64,000 nt of DNA from Rhopalosiphum padi (taxonomy: Eukaryota; Arthropoda; Insecta; Hemiptera; Aphididae), in assembly GCF_020882245.1 (NCBI RefSeq), contig NC_083599.1:4588001-4652000 (forward strand), in the 5' to 3' direction. The notes below the pieces were generated by a model. The model had not been told where the DNA came from. It was given only the letters and a program-made list of their open reading frames with translations, and searched no databases. Shown here one piece after another: positions 51,494 to 63,387 of this stretch (its first letter is position 1; each line of letters starts with the position of its first letter). The translations under genes were made by a program, and so were the position numbers.

Positions 51494-52273
51494 ACAGCGT
51501 TTCGATTACTCGAGTGTAAAGCAATATTCAGCCGGGTGCTTTAACTCGCCAAAGGCCGTTTAGCGAAAATGTCCACTTACCTAAAGTGGGCACGGTCAAA
51601 AGTGTTTCTAAAAGCGTCCCGCAGCATTATGGCGTCGCCGCTCCGTTTTCGAAGGACCGTCAATTAAATCGCTTTGGACAGCTGCTGCCACGGAACGACG
51701 CGACGCGACGACCAGCGCCGATTTCCTACAAACTCATTACGCCAAATCAAACTCGACTTCGCAAAGTCGTTTCCCGGACGCCGCGGCGGTGCGAGGCAAT
51801 ACTTTATTGCAGCACTCCGCTGTGCCGAAACCGAACCGCGCGCGTCCCCAGTTTTTAATCATTATTGTATTTTTCATTAAGTATTTTTATTTTTTTTTCG
51901 TCGTACCAATGACGTCCCCACACTATACGGGCGGCCGTCTTTACCCGACACGACGCGAAAAACACTATACGCAGTGCACGAGTCGGGAGAATATAGTATG
52001 AGCGAAATAATAATGTATAAGCAATATCGAATCTATAATGGAAAACGAGTTTTTCCGAGAAAAAAAATTATTAATTACCTCTGCCACGCGCCTATTCGGG
52101 TCAGAAAATAATTCACGGCTCTCTCAAACGAATTACTAAAAAATATATTAAATCTAAAACGGTAAATAACCGATTTTCCTATATTAAATTCAAAATCGTC
52201 GAAATGAATATTATTATATGAAACGATTTTCGCGCGGTCGGCGTACGCTTTTCGCCGAGCAGCAGATCGCGAT
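48431..52273. other. Non-coding stretch; AT-rich then CpG-rich
   Basis: 48431-51350 is AT-rich with many A/T runs (for example 49133-49148, 50069-50082 and 50586-50604) and no gene. 51360-52270 is CpG-rich. Frames of 70 to 90 codons overlap at 51586-52001 in all three forward frames, which argues against any one being real. A long TA array lies between the two parts. Confidence 0.55.
51466..51493. repeat. (TA)n microsatellite, 14 units
   Basis: Pure TA array of 28 bases. Confidence 0.93.
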
Positions 52274-52281
52274 GATAAAAT

Positions 52282-52864
52282 GGCTGACATTGAATTGAGT
52301 CCCGCAAATACTTTTGGGTTATCAGAGTTGAGTCCGACCAATATTGTTAGGTTGTTTGAGTTGAGTCCCTTCAGCCTATTATTTATATAATATATATGGT
52401 TTTTAATAATAATAAATAATAATAATGTTTTTAAAATAATATAATAACTACAATAATTATGAGTAATATAATAATGTTAATAATTAAATAGTGGCTGGCA
52501 AACATTTAAATAATACATAATATGTATTATTATTTTAAAAAGTCAAATTTCCAAATTTGCTTATTTATATATTTGTTTGTTTGCTCCCGAAAATTTTTTT
52601 CTTTTTCTAATGTTTCTTTACATGGTCTTTTCCTTTGCTTCTTAATTTTATATATGTATCAGACTGTATTGTCAGCAGAGTGTCCACAAGAATAAAAATA
52701 TTTGGATGTCCCAAATGAAAAAAAAGCATTTAATTTTGAGTGAATTTTACTGTGTAGGTAGTTATGACATTTTATCTATACGGACTCAATTCAAAGACAT
52801 TAAAATAATAAGTTGGACTCAATTCAAACACGTAAAGTAGCATGGACTCAATTGAATATCACCG
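52282..52864. mobile_element. MITE family copy 2
   Basis: A 583-bp element alignable end to end with 14420-15006, at roughly 85 percent identity by eye. The first 42 bases are identical. Left and right flanks carry GATAAAAT (52274-52281) and AATAAAAT (52865-52872), a 7-of-8 target duplication. Three GARTTGAGTCC sites lie at the left (from 52292, 52325 and 52358, an exact 33-bp period), and three inverted GGACTCAATT sites at the right (52782, 52815 and 52844). The symmetrical three-plus-three arrangement is better preserved here than in copy 1. No transposase coding is present. Confidence 0.86.
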
Positions 52865-52872
52865 AATAAAAT

Positions 52873-55800
52873 TATATGAATAGTTTGGTCGTATTTATGT
52901 ATTATTTTGAAAAATCAGTTAATACGCTATGTGCGTGTGCGTATATTAATAATATGTGCACGTTCGGGGTGCACACTGCACAGCGTGCGGTCTATGTTAT
53001 GAAAATCTTCATTACTGCGACTCGGCCTCGACGTTTTTCCGATTTTTCTTCTTTTCGAATCGGCCCACTAGTGGGGTCGACTGACCGCCGAAGGAGCCAC
53101 TGAAAGGATCGCAGGGCGATTCGAGTATTGTTTCTGGCTCCGGGGGATTGTTCCGTGACGTTTAGATTGCACTTTACACCGTCGCCGACCGTGGCCCGGC
53201 AACGTCTTTAATTACACGATGTTCCACGAGAAGGGCTTTGGCCACCTTTAATAAACATGTAATTTCGCCCGGGACGTGGATCATTGAACAAAAGATGTGC
53301 ACGTTTCTCACAACACCCACTACTACAGCATCCACCCCACTATGACTATACGGCGTACGATGTTTTGTGCCAAAGGCTATGATCTTTGCAGGGCGCTATA
53401 TTAACCGCCTCGGGAAACCCGGACGTAATGCACTTGATGAGACGCGCTAAGAGACGACAAACATACAGTTTTTTTTTGTTTTGTTTTGTGTTCCTCGGTT
53501 GATGGGTATCGCGTTCTATTGAATATATTAATCTGTTGTACCAGATGACCATGGTGTTCGAACAGTATAATAACACGCACGACGATGGTTAGGAATAGTT
53601 TCACGGTTAAATGTTTAAAGTTTCATTATTTCGTTGCTCTGAAACACGCGTGTATATTCATTTCCGCCAACATTCTACAATTATAAATTATAATATAGTA
53701 AAAGTTGCTCGTGAATTCATGTAAACTATTTATACCCTTTTAACGTGGCTAACATAATTAAACTGAAATCGAATGTGCTTGGCCATACTAAAGTACCTTA
53801 TTTATTTATCATTGCAAATATTTTTTTTTTCGATTCAATGGACATACTATTATGTATGATAATGTACATATATAGTTAAATTGCATTATTAAAAAACCAT
53901 ACTAATAAAAATTAAATAAATTAGAATCCATAGATAGTATAATAGTTATAAATTAGCAGTTAAAAATTAAATTGCATACCGGAAGCGAATTTGAAATCTG
54001 TTAGTTACAGTTTTCGCACCTCCCTATATTATTGTTATTAGGGCAATACAAAATAAAATAAAAATAAACATGGTAGCCATATTATCTGTAAAGTATTTTT
54101 ACACAGTTGGTCGTACAGAAAAAAATAAAAAAACATATTTAAAAATAATAACACATCCGCAAATACAGATTGTGTAATGTGATATATATATAGGTAATAT
54201 CCATCAACTATTGTTCTTCAAGTGATAAAATCCTGTACGTAATTAATTAATTAAGTAAATTATTTTTTAAAAATATTAAATCTCTATCGGCTAGTTATTA
54301 TTGTTGGAAACAAACCAATATGATTTTGATTTAATTCATTATTTCAAAAGGTATGGGACAGAAAAGAAAAATTGAATATGATGTGTGATTATATTTTACA
54401 TAAACAAATGATAATATTATATATAGTATGATATAATAAGAATTGTTTGTAGTGTAAACTGTTCGTTACAGGTTCTGTCCATCAACAACATTATTATTAA
54501 TAAACAAGAAATAATATTATAAAAATACAAATAAAATAATAACGATGCATAACGCTATTCACGTCTACTACTCAATATTATAATATACGCGTAATTCAAA
54601 AACTGTTTGGAGTTTATATTACACGATGTCAATGGAGATAATGAATGATAATAAATTAATTTAACGATGAACAATATATTATTAAACAAATTATAAAAAA
54701 AATATTTCGACAAAAACGAAAATGTTGTTAATTACGCTAACGAAATAGCGTAAATATTACTTATCGGTGTATCGATAAGTATACTTGTACTAAATGGTCT
54801 AAATGATTTTTTTAACCATTAAAAGTGACAATAAATTCAGAATTTAAAGACCATTGTTTGATACGTGAATCCCCAAAGATGCATAATCCCTATTTTCTAT
54901 TATACATTTTTTTTAATCCTTTTATTATACCAAAAGGTTTTGAAAAAATTACATAAATTATATAAAAAAAAATACTAAAAAGGTTTTATTTAAAAAAAAA
55001 AAACTTATAAAAAATTAGTATTAACCTTTAAACGGATTTCCCTATATTCTATAAAATATAAACCAAATAATGAAATATAATAATTATTATCGACAAGATA
55101 AAATCAAACTTCAAATATTGTAATCAATATTTATATTTAAATTATATTAGGAAAATATATTAGACCTTTGTTAGGAGAATAAAAATCGATTGCTAAATTC
55201 TGTGGTAGTCAGAAACTAATATTATTGTTCAATGCAAGACAATTATAATATTAATATGTAGTAACTTTTGTCAAGTTCTATAATATACTCAATCACTTTA
55301 ATATTATAAATAGATAATATAGCATATTGGTAAAATCTCAAATATATATTTAGCTTAGTTTAACGTCGCTGTGCGATAATTTTTAACCGGGAAATAGACC
55401 GGACCTCGACGAGACAAAAAAAATTATTATTGTTGATAATTTATAGAAATTAAAACAACACAATTACTGAGATATAAACTGCGTATAACAAATATCTGTT
55501 GATGCCATTAAGAAAAAAAATATTTAAATTACGTTTCAGGCCACCAGATTTATTTTACATCAACTTTTCATCTTTTGCGACCCAACGTGAAACTTTTATT
55601 CACCTAAAAATTCAAAATAATAATATTTTTTACCAAGTGTTTTTATTATTGCAATTCGTTACGTTTCTTTTATTCGTTTCCCGTACTCTTTTTGCGCTCT
55701 TGCACGATTCACTCTTATCTTGTAAAGGGTAGTTTGCTTATTGTTCATTCGACTTCAGAAGTTATAAAACCGTAAATACATAACTTAAATAAGTCTCCTA

Positions 55801-57100
55801 TTTATTTTAAACACAATCTAAAGTTTTCAAACTAATTTTATTGTATTATACACAATTAAAAATATGATATTTTTGTTCAGTATAATATGTATATTATACA
55901 TTAATCTGTCGTGGCCTTAATCAGCTGAGTACCTATATATTTTATCAATTTACTCAAATCTCAAATTCGTATATTTTATTCGAGTCATTGTCAATAATTA
56001 ATTAAAAATATAACGCCAAGAACAAAAAAAATAAAAAACAAAAGTTAATTTAAAAATCATTATTATGTTAAAGTGATATGATTATATTATACTATAATCG
56101 ATTTATTATGTTTATTAAAAATATTTTCATAATAATGGACATTATGATATTCCTAAGATTGATAAAAATAAATTATAATATTTTTAGACAAGTTTTTATG
56201 TCAGCTATTTGGACGAGCATGAACATTCAGTTATAATTAATAATATTTATTTGTAGAAAAGAAACAGAAATAACGTATTTATCACTCTATTTTGTGGTTA
56301 CTTAGATATTTTAATTTATTGTATTATAATATCAGCGTAGTATAACAATAAATTTATAACATGCCTATTATTTTGAATATTACTGTTTAATTTAGTGTTC
56401 AGCGTAGGTACTTATCATAATAAATTAAAATATTTAATTAACGATATGATCAGTTAAATATCACGTTGTGTAGTTATAAGTTTATTTAAATTTGTTCAAA
56501 ATTATAAAATTACAATATGCAAATATGTAAAAGGTTAATGTAAATTGTACTCCTTTTAACGTAACATTTGATCATAAAGTCATATAATAGTTTTCAATAA
56601 TAAGTTTCGTACAACTTATTTGTATTCAATATGCCCCAATACATTTAAAGTTAGTTTTGATGCAAATTAAAAATTAAAACTATTTATTTATAATTAATTT
56701 CAATAAACTCTTGAATGACAGTAAGACAATAATTATGACTATTGAATAAAAAGAACATTATAATTTACAATACACTCATATTATAAACTACTTACAAAGG
56801 TATTCTTAAATAAAATAATATTTTTTATTATTATTTATTTGTTTTTATTGTGTAATTTTTCATTTTGTTAGTACATTTATGATTATGAATAATCATCATC
56901 ATCATCATCAAATAGTAATAGAATCGTAATATTAAGTGACAATTTTAGGATTTTCGAACTAAGCCGAAATAAAAAATAATTATTCAAAAGCTTAATTGTC
57001 GATAAGCAGCGGACGTGATAAGTAAACATAATAAAAATATAAAAACAATGCTTCTTAGACTGTTATAGAGGTATTATTTGTTTAAGAGAATAGTTTAAAA
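52873..57100. other. Non-coding stretch; CpG-rich then long AT-rich
   Basis: 52960-53600 is CpG-rich and of high complexity (53080-53290 in particular has few simple repeats), which makes it a plausible regulatory segment, but I recognise no exon. From 53650 to 57050 it is AT-rich with an ATC repeat at about 56892-56910 and nothing else I can name. Confidence 0.5.
56892..56910. repeat. (ATC)n microsatellite
   Basis: Six ATC units. Confidence 0.88.
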
Positions 57101-57878
57101 AGAGATTTCGCAGAAATGACCCGTTGCCCTAATGCGAGACAAATAATCCACATCCAGAGGCACGGCCAAGAAACAACTGTTTCGGTGCCAGCTAACGATT
57201 CCGTTATGAGTACAGTTTAATAACAAAAATGTTAATTCTGGCTTGAAATCGATACTCGCGATATACGATTTTAATTAACATTTTCTACAGCGCGTATAGT
57301 AGCTATAGGAGAAAACGCAAAACGACGAACTATATTATGTACAACGCAGAAATACGGTTTCGTGGTTTCGTTACCGCGGTGATAGAAACAGACAATATTT
57401 ATATAACATTATCGGTATCAATTCCTATCTATCTATTGTAATGACGATAATTCGCACCAATATAGAATACGACGTATGGGTACGCCGGTGGCTGGCTTTT
57501 CTTTGTGTGTAGCGTTCAACTCGTCCCATCAAATTGAATTAGCGTCGAGCAGTGAGAGAATGAATATATACGGTATTCCGAAACTCACTAGTACGAGATC
57601 TAATAACGCGGCGTGTGTATAACGATCTGCGTCTGACATATCGTGTTTGACAAATTTATATAATATATATTTAAGTGCATATATAATAATATAAGCAGTT
57701 CAATTTAGAACCACGTTGTGCCATTATTCGTATATGGTATATCAACCATCAAACTTACGACAGTACCAGCACGTTAAATTGTAATAATAATAATAAAAAA
57801 ATGTTAGCGCGACCATTAATTTCCCAAGGGGGGTCTTGAATACCTATTTCTGTTTTGTGCCTATTCTCGTGTACGGCG

Positions 57879-57880
<2 letters not shown>

Positions 57881-57908
<28 letters not shown>
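57881..57908. repeat. (TC)n microsatellite, 14 units
   Basis: Pure TC array of 28 bases, the only long polypyrimidine dinucleotide repeat in the window. Confidence 0.94.
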
Positions 57909-57912
<4 letters not shown>

Positions 57913-57960
57913 TACAACACTCATATACACAATAATTAGTATGAGCCCAAATATCGTGTT

Positions 57961-57984
57961 CACACACACACACACACACACACA
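57961..57984. repeat. (CA)n microsatellite, 12 units
   Basis: Pure CA array, 52 bases downstream of the TC array. Confidence 0.94.
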
Positions 57985-59731
57985 TTAGTAAAAATATACA
58001 CGGAGAAAAACGGTGTGTATAATCAAACACGAGTAAAAGGACAAAGAGAAAAATTTCTAGAACGCGATAAATACTAGCAAGAAACGCAATAGTCCATCTC
58101 CCCCCCGATCAATATAAACCTTTTGTCGCCATTCAATAATATTATATTTAAAACGTATGGTCGTCTAAGAATTTTTTTATGAACCACTTGTGCTATAGAA
58201 ATGTGTATTGTTATATTTTAAATTATATAGGTATTATTGCTGTTTTAGTATTGTATTATAGCTAGTATACTTACATTCAAATGTAAAGTAACAACCGTTT
58301 TATTCTAATTATTATTCTATAATATGTAAATTTTATCAATATAAAATAATATATATTTTACAACACTATAAAATACCGTGTTGTAAAATATTATTTTTAT
58401 AACTTTATATAGTATTATATTATGTCATATCGAATAAAATCAAACACTCACTATGAATAATTAAATTATGCTCAATCGAGACGGTTTAGAACCTAGGAAA
58501 AGCCCTTTATAATATGGTTTATACGACCGACTCACAAATAATGTCACGTCAAATTTTATTAAGACCAAAATGTCCCAGAACAGTTGTTTTTACGACTTTG
58601 ATTATTATAATATTATTTTTCGAAGAAGTCACGCAACAGTACGATCATATAACATCGCTACATTCAATTTTCTAATGCACAATATGTGTACTCGTGAGTC
58701 ACCGATATTGCAGTATAATATCATATATTATTAATTTTGTCAGTTTGTTTTCATCCGAATTTGGTCTTTTAACTATTCCCACTGAAACGTAGATTATCAC
58801 ATTTTCTAATAATATCACTAGCTGTCTATTATCGCATACAATTTATTGTATTTAACATGACGTGCTCTCAATACTCGCCACTTTGCAAAAGTATCGGTGA
58901 ACGTTGACGTTTTAAGTAAATTTTATAGTAATCATTTACATGAATTATTAGTTTTAAAATATTTAAATTTCAGAATAATAAGTCATTTTAGCCGTGAGTT
59001 AAGACATAATCTATATATAATACGAAAGTATAATAAACGAATGAGCTGAGCGAAATATTGTGTAAATTAATATTTACTTTGAACAGCTTGATTATTAAAG
59101 CTATGGCGACACTGCAATCTTTCGAACACATTATAACTATAGAGTTATTATAGGCGAATACTGCATATAGTAGATACCTATAATAATTTATACTTATTAG
59201 ATATTATATTTTTTTATTTGAAATAACTTGCTAAAATAAAAGAAGAAAAAGTCACAGTATTTTTTTTCAAAATGTAGTACGCATAATATTATTATGTACC
59301 TATAAACGTTTTATTTTTAAACTTTAAAACGTCTATGACTGTTAGTGTACTTCTCCAATATATACATTTACTTTGATATTACAACTAACGATAAGTGAAT
59401 TAATTTATCTGATCTTTTGAATAACTCGCCAACAGCAGTTTTCTTAGAATACAAGCATTTTTTTTTCAAACGGTTTTGGAATTCTAATAATACTCCGCCC
59501 GTCGTTGATTTCTTGCTAAAATTGTTATTGTACCGGTAACCCGCGTAAGTATATAAATACACCTGTTTGATGATAATAACAGAAGGTAATAATCGGGTTT
59601 TCTGGGAGGAAACAATAAAGCTCCCCTAAAGACGTCCTAAATTATTTCGAACTATAATGTAATATAGTGGCTTTGAGCCCCAAATCCTCGGAGGAACGCC
59701 CCGAAATTAAAGCCCGTACCCATATACCCTA

Positions 59732-59753
59732 CAATAATAATAATAATAATAAT
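59732..59753. repeat. (AAT)n microsatellite
   Basis: Seven AAT units. Confidence 0.9.
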
Positions 59754-61136
59754 ATGCGTATTGCTTATTCAACACGAATATGAATATTTAGAATTACGCC
59801 ATGTCAAATATCGTATTTCAATTTATTCACAGCGGAAAGCGTTTGTATTCGTTGCTTTTGGTTGTCCGCACCGTAAATAATCACAGGTCGTGACGTGCGA
59901 GATCGACGGTGTTTCGTGTGGCTACGCGGGGAAAAAAAACAAAATCGCCCGTCGAAACGACGTGTCGAAATGGAGAGCGGTCGCGTTATCTTTGCGCCGC
60001 AAGGATTTACCTACACACCTACATACCCGTACGATATATCGACAATCGTAAAATAATAGCATTTAAAGTAGCCGGCTGTCCGTATAGATTTATTGTTCGC
60101 ACCGTCAAAGCCGAGTTCCCCGTACCCCCCACGACATATAAACATAACATAATTTATTCATATAATTATATAATATAAGCGTATTACCTATTTACCTACA
60201 TATTATAATAATATAGGGATCAGTACATTTTCCAGACATTCAATCGCCCGACACTATATTTGCCCGATACTACACGTCTTGCCCGGCAATATCAAATCAA
60301 ATTATCAATAAATTTGTGTCAGAAATTATTCAAAATTTCAACAAAATATTAATATATTATATCATATTATTTACAAATTAATCTTACATTCGAAATTTTA
60401 CAACTTATAATAACACATTTCTATGACATATCAAGTCGTGTTGTAAATAAATATGGTGATACGTCAAAATATCCAGGTAAAAATATCCCCGACATAATAT
60501 CCCGCGTAAATATTAATTCAAAATTTAAACCTTTTTATAAAAGTTAATTTTTTTAAACATATCCTCTCATTTTTCAAAAATACACAAAAAAACTATTAAA
60601 ATTTAATTTTTATTCTTATTTTTCATTAATTATTTTAGTTTAAATTAATAATTTTAGAAACTGGTATGCTTGCGTGAGTTTATGACTTATCGGGCTTGAC
60701 TAGTCGTATATATTTATACCTTTGAAGTAGTTATTACATTGTACAATCAACGTTTTTGTCATCCGTTATATACTAGTTGTTGATATCAGTAAATTAATTT
60801 GATCTCGATTTCAAGATGTACAATAGTCAAAATACACGTTAAATTCTCGATTGAAAATAGAAAAGTTAGAAAAAAAGCATTTATATTTAATTATAATTTG
60901 CGTTTATATGCCCTAATCCATAATGAAATTTGGTATTTGAATTATAAATAAGTCAAAACAAATTTTGGGACAAATCCATTTTATTATACGGTGTAGCAAA
61001 ACAAAAAAACATACAAATGCATTAAATAATTCACAGCTTTGGCTCATCAACCTTCGTCGTAGCGTTATTATTATACGCCTATAAAACGATATCATATATG
61101 TGTTGCGGTGGCGACGTGAAACGCACTGATTGATTA

Positions 61137-61155
61137 TCGGTCCGGTCCGGTCCGG
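61137..61155. repeat. Pentanucleotide repeat (CGGTC)n
   Basis: CGGTC repeated three to four times in tandem within a CpG-rich island. Confidence 0.75.
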
Positions 61156-61619
61156 TGTCTTCAAATCGGAAACACAACACTATAATATTATACACGACGA
61201 CCCTCGGGTTTCGCGCGATATCACCGACGCGGTCGCCATCATCATTTCCGCGAATATTCGGTGGGAAATTCTGAACCGCCACCGGTGTTCATATATAGGA
61301 ATGGCGTGTTTCGGTTCCGGCGACCCTATTTGTACCGCGTCCTAATGGCAATTTTTTTTTTCAATTACGTCGTCCGTCCGATTTCAAAGTCTGAGCACGT
61401 CATTTTCTTACATCAAAGCCGCGTCAGCGGTGGCGATAAATCGTCAAATTAATTCTATTTGAAATATCCGAGACGTATTCTACGCGCGCTGCGCACAAAA
61501 TACGATTCGATTAAAAACGTTCATAAGACGAGTTGAAAATGCGTGTTTTAATTTCTATTACCATTTTATTATATTCCTTTGTGGGGGTATGATTAAAATA
61601 TTCTATAACCATTTTCCGT

Positions 61620-61637
61620 CTTATTATTATTATTATT
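61620..61637. repeat. (ATT)n microsatellite
   Basis: About six ATT/TTA units. Confidence 0.88.
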
Positions 61638-61732
61638 TCTATCGTCGTTATCGGCGTATTCATAGCGTTTCAACCGTTTAGCCGTTCGCGTTTTCTATAT
61701 AATAGTATAGTATAATAATATGATGTTATATA

Positions 61733-62258
61733 CAGTGCTCGAATTGGGAAAAATTAAGTAGAGGAGCTCAATCCAAAGATTTAAAAACTGCGTTCCAAAT
61801 GTACAGTTACTTAACACAGACCCGTGGGGGGGCATTGCCACCCCCCACCCCTGACAACCTTAATTATATTTTAAATACCACTTTTCAACTACACAGATAT
61901 TTTAATACTACATTCATACTAGTTACAGAATAGATATGCACAATAAATTATAGGCAAAGAACAGTATGATATTATAATCAATTAATAAGCAAACTACAAA
62001 AAAATATATATAAGGCCATAGAAGTGATAATAATAATAAATTAATAAACTATTATCAAAAGTAATTTTGATACTAAAAATTAAAATTTGTAAAATTCGTT
62101 ATATTATAAATTAAAATCCACATTATTTTGATAAAAAATATTTTGGACATAAGCCGTCCCCTAGTTCTTTTGAAAAAATAAAGTTGGGGTATGCATTAAA
62201 TAAATAGTAGGGGAGCTCCGTACCCATGCGCAAACTCACCCCCCCAATTCGAGTACTG
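61733..62258. mobile_element. Non-autonomous hAT transposon
   Basis: A 526-bp element. The left terminus CAGTGCTCGAATTGGG and the reverse complement of the right terminus CAGTACTCGAATTGGG agree at 15 of 16 bases. The immediate flanks GTTATATA (61725-61732) and GTTGTATT (62259-62266) agree at 6 of 8, a decayed 8-bp target duplication. Subterminal GTAGAGGAGCTC on the left and GTAGGGGAGCTC on the right repeat in the same orientation. Inside lies a GC hairpin, GTGGGGGG (61824-61831) with CCCCCCAC (61841-61848). The CAGTG terminus and 8-bp target place it in hAT. No transposase is encoded. Confidence 0.8.
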
Positions 62259-62732
62259 GTTGTATTTGTATATAATAATATGAACACTGTCATATCAGCT
62301 ACTGTCTATGTTAAAATCTCTATGTGTAAAGTTACCTTTGAAATAATTATTTATTATTAATATTGAGTATGATTTACCATCTCAATAATTTCACGCACTC
62401 GCATGTTATTCTGTTCTACTGTGGATTTATCTAACGCTATCATATTTTTTTTTTTTATAGTTGACTATATGGTGTCGTATCACTACCGGTTTTGTTGTTG
62501 TTTCTTGCGAGATGTATATTATATTGTTTAGTCGTTATAGCGTTAAATGATACAAAAAAATGATGCAACATCATATCGAATAGGTATACCAGATTAAGGT
62601 CTAAACAGAAAATACTTTCGGCCCCTAAGATTTTGTCCACTATTCAGTGGATTCAGTTTGTAGGATGTTTTTTGTTTGATCGATCCCGAAAAAAAGTCTG
62701 ATATTTTGAGGTGCACGTTAGGGCTGTTTAAC

Positions 62733-62752
62733 TATATATATATATATATATA
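62733..62752. repeat. (TA)n microsatellite
   Basis: Ten TA units. Confidence 0.92.
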
Positions 62753-63033
62753 TGTAATCACATAAGACGAAATTGTTTTCGACTAGGTACGTCGTATACC
62801 ATTGAAGTAATACGTACTATAATATTGACATGCTCGTGATTCTAAGTAATAAACGTCTGATTGTCGTACGCGGAGACATTGAAATCTCTAGGGTTAGAAA
62901 TAAATCAGTTGAATGAAAACTGTTTCTTCTCTTCGGACCACCACGAACAACCACTACCGGCTATACCACGCACCGGATATGAACGCAATATACATATACT
63001 TACTTACTGTACTATAGACTATGTACTATAATC

Positions 63034-63073
63034 ACATATATCTATATATATCTATATATATCTATATATATAT
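63034..63073. repeat. Decamer tandem repeat (ATATATCTAT)n
   Basis: Three to four copies of a ten-base unit, grading into plain TA repeats. Confidence 0.85.
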
Positions 63074-63368
63074 AGTTTCTATTGTCATCAGATTGGTTTC
63101 GATACGACGCGCGTGATCCCGCATATTATCCGTATACACGTCGCCCGTGTCGTGTATACTAAAAAGAGCGTTATTGCGAACGTTCGGGTTGAATTGTAAA
63201 TAATATGTCAATATTCTCGGATCCCGCAGCGAAGACCTAACACGAATTTACCTACCGTTCGGTAAGGCGCGGTCGCGTTCCCTAAGTAGATTGTTCGGTT
63301 ATTCGGTTACCGACCTCATACATATTATAATCTAAATATACGTATATGTATCTATCAATATACATGTA

Positions 63369-63387
63369 TGTGTGTGTGTGTGTGTGT
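63369..63387. repeat. (TG)n microsatellite
   Basis: About nine TG units. Confidence 0.92.

Larger units (their letters stand above)
57101..61724. other. Non-coding stretch with alternating composition
   Basis: Mixed or CpG-richer patches at 57100-57630, 59640-60150 and 61070-61560 are separated by AT-rich DNA. The patch at 57110-57217 contains a 34-codon ATG frame with no recognised identity. At 60246-60285 the string GCCCG occurs three times within 40 bases, and GCCCGATA recurs in inverted form near 60690, possibly the ends of an old element; no duplication was found. Confidence 0.5.

Noticed and set aside
51586..52001. Three overlapping forward frames of 68 to 90 codons
   Set aside because: All three forward frames are open in the same CpG-rich stretch, so the openness reflects composition rather than coding.
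57116..57220. 34-codon ATG frame preceded by an acceptor-like TTTCGCAG
   Set aside because: No recognisable identity and no downstream continuation; acceptor-like strings are common by chance.
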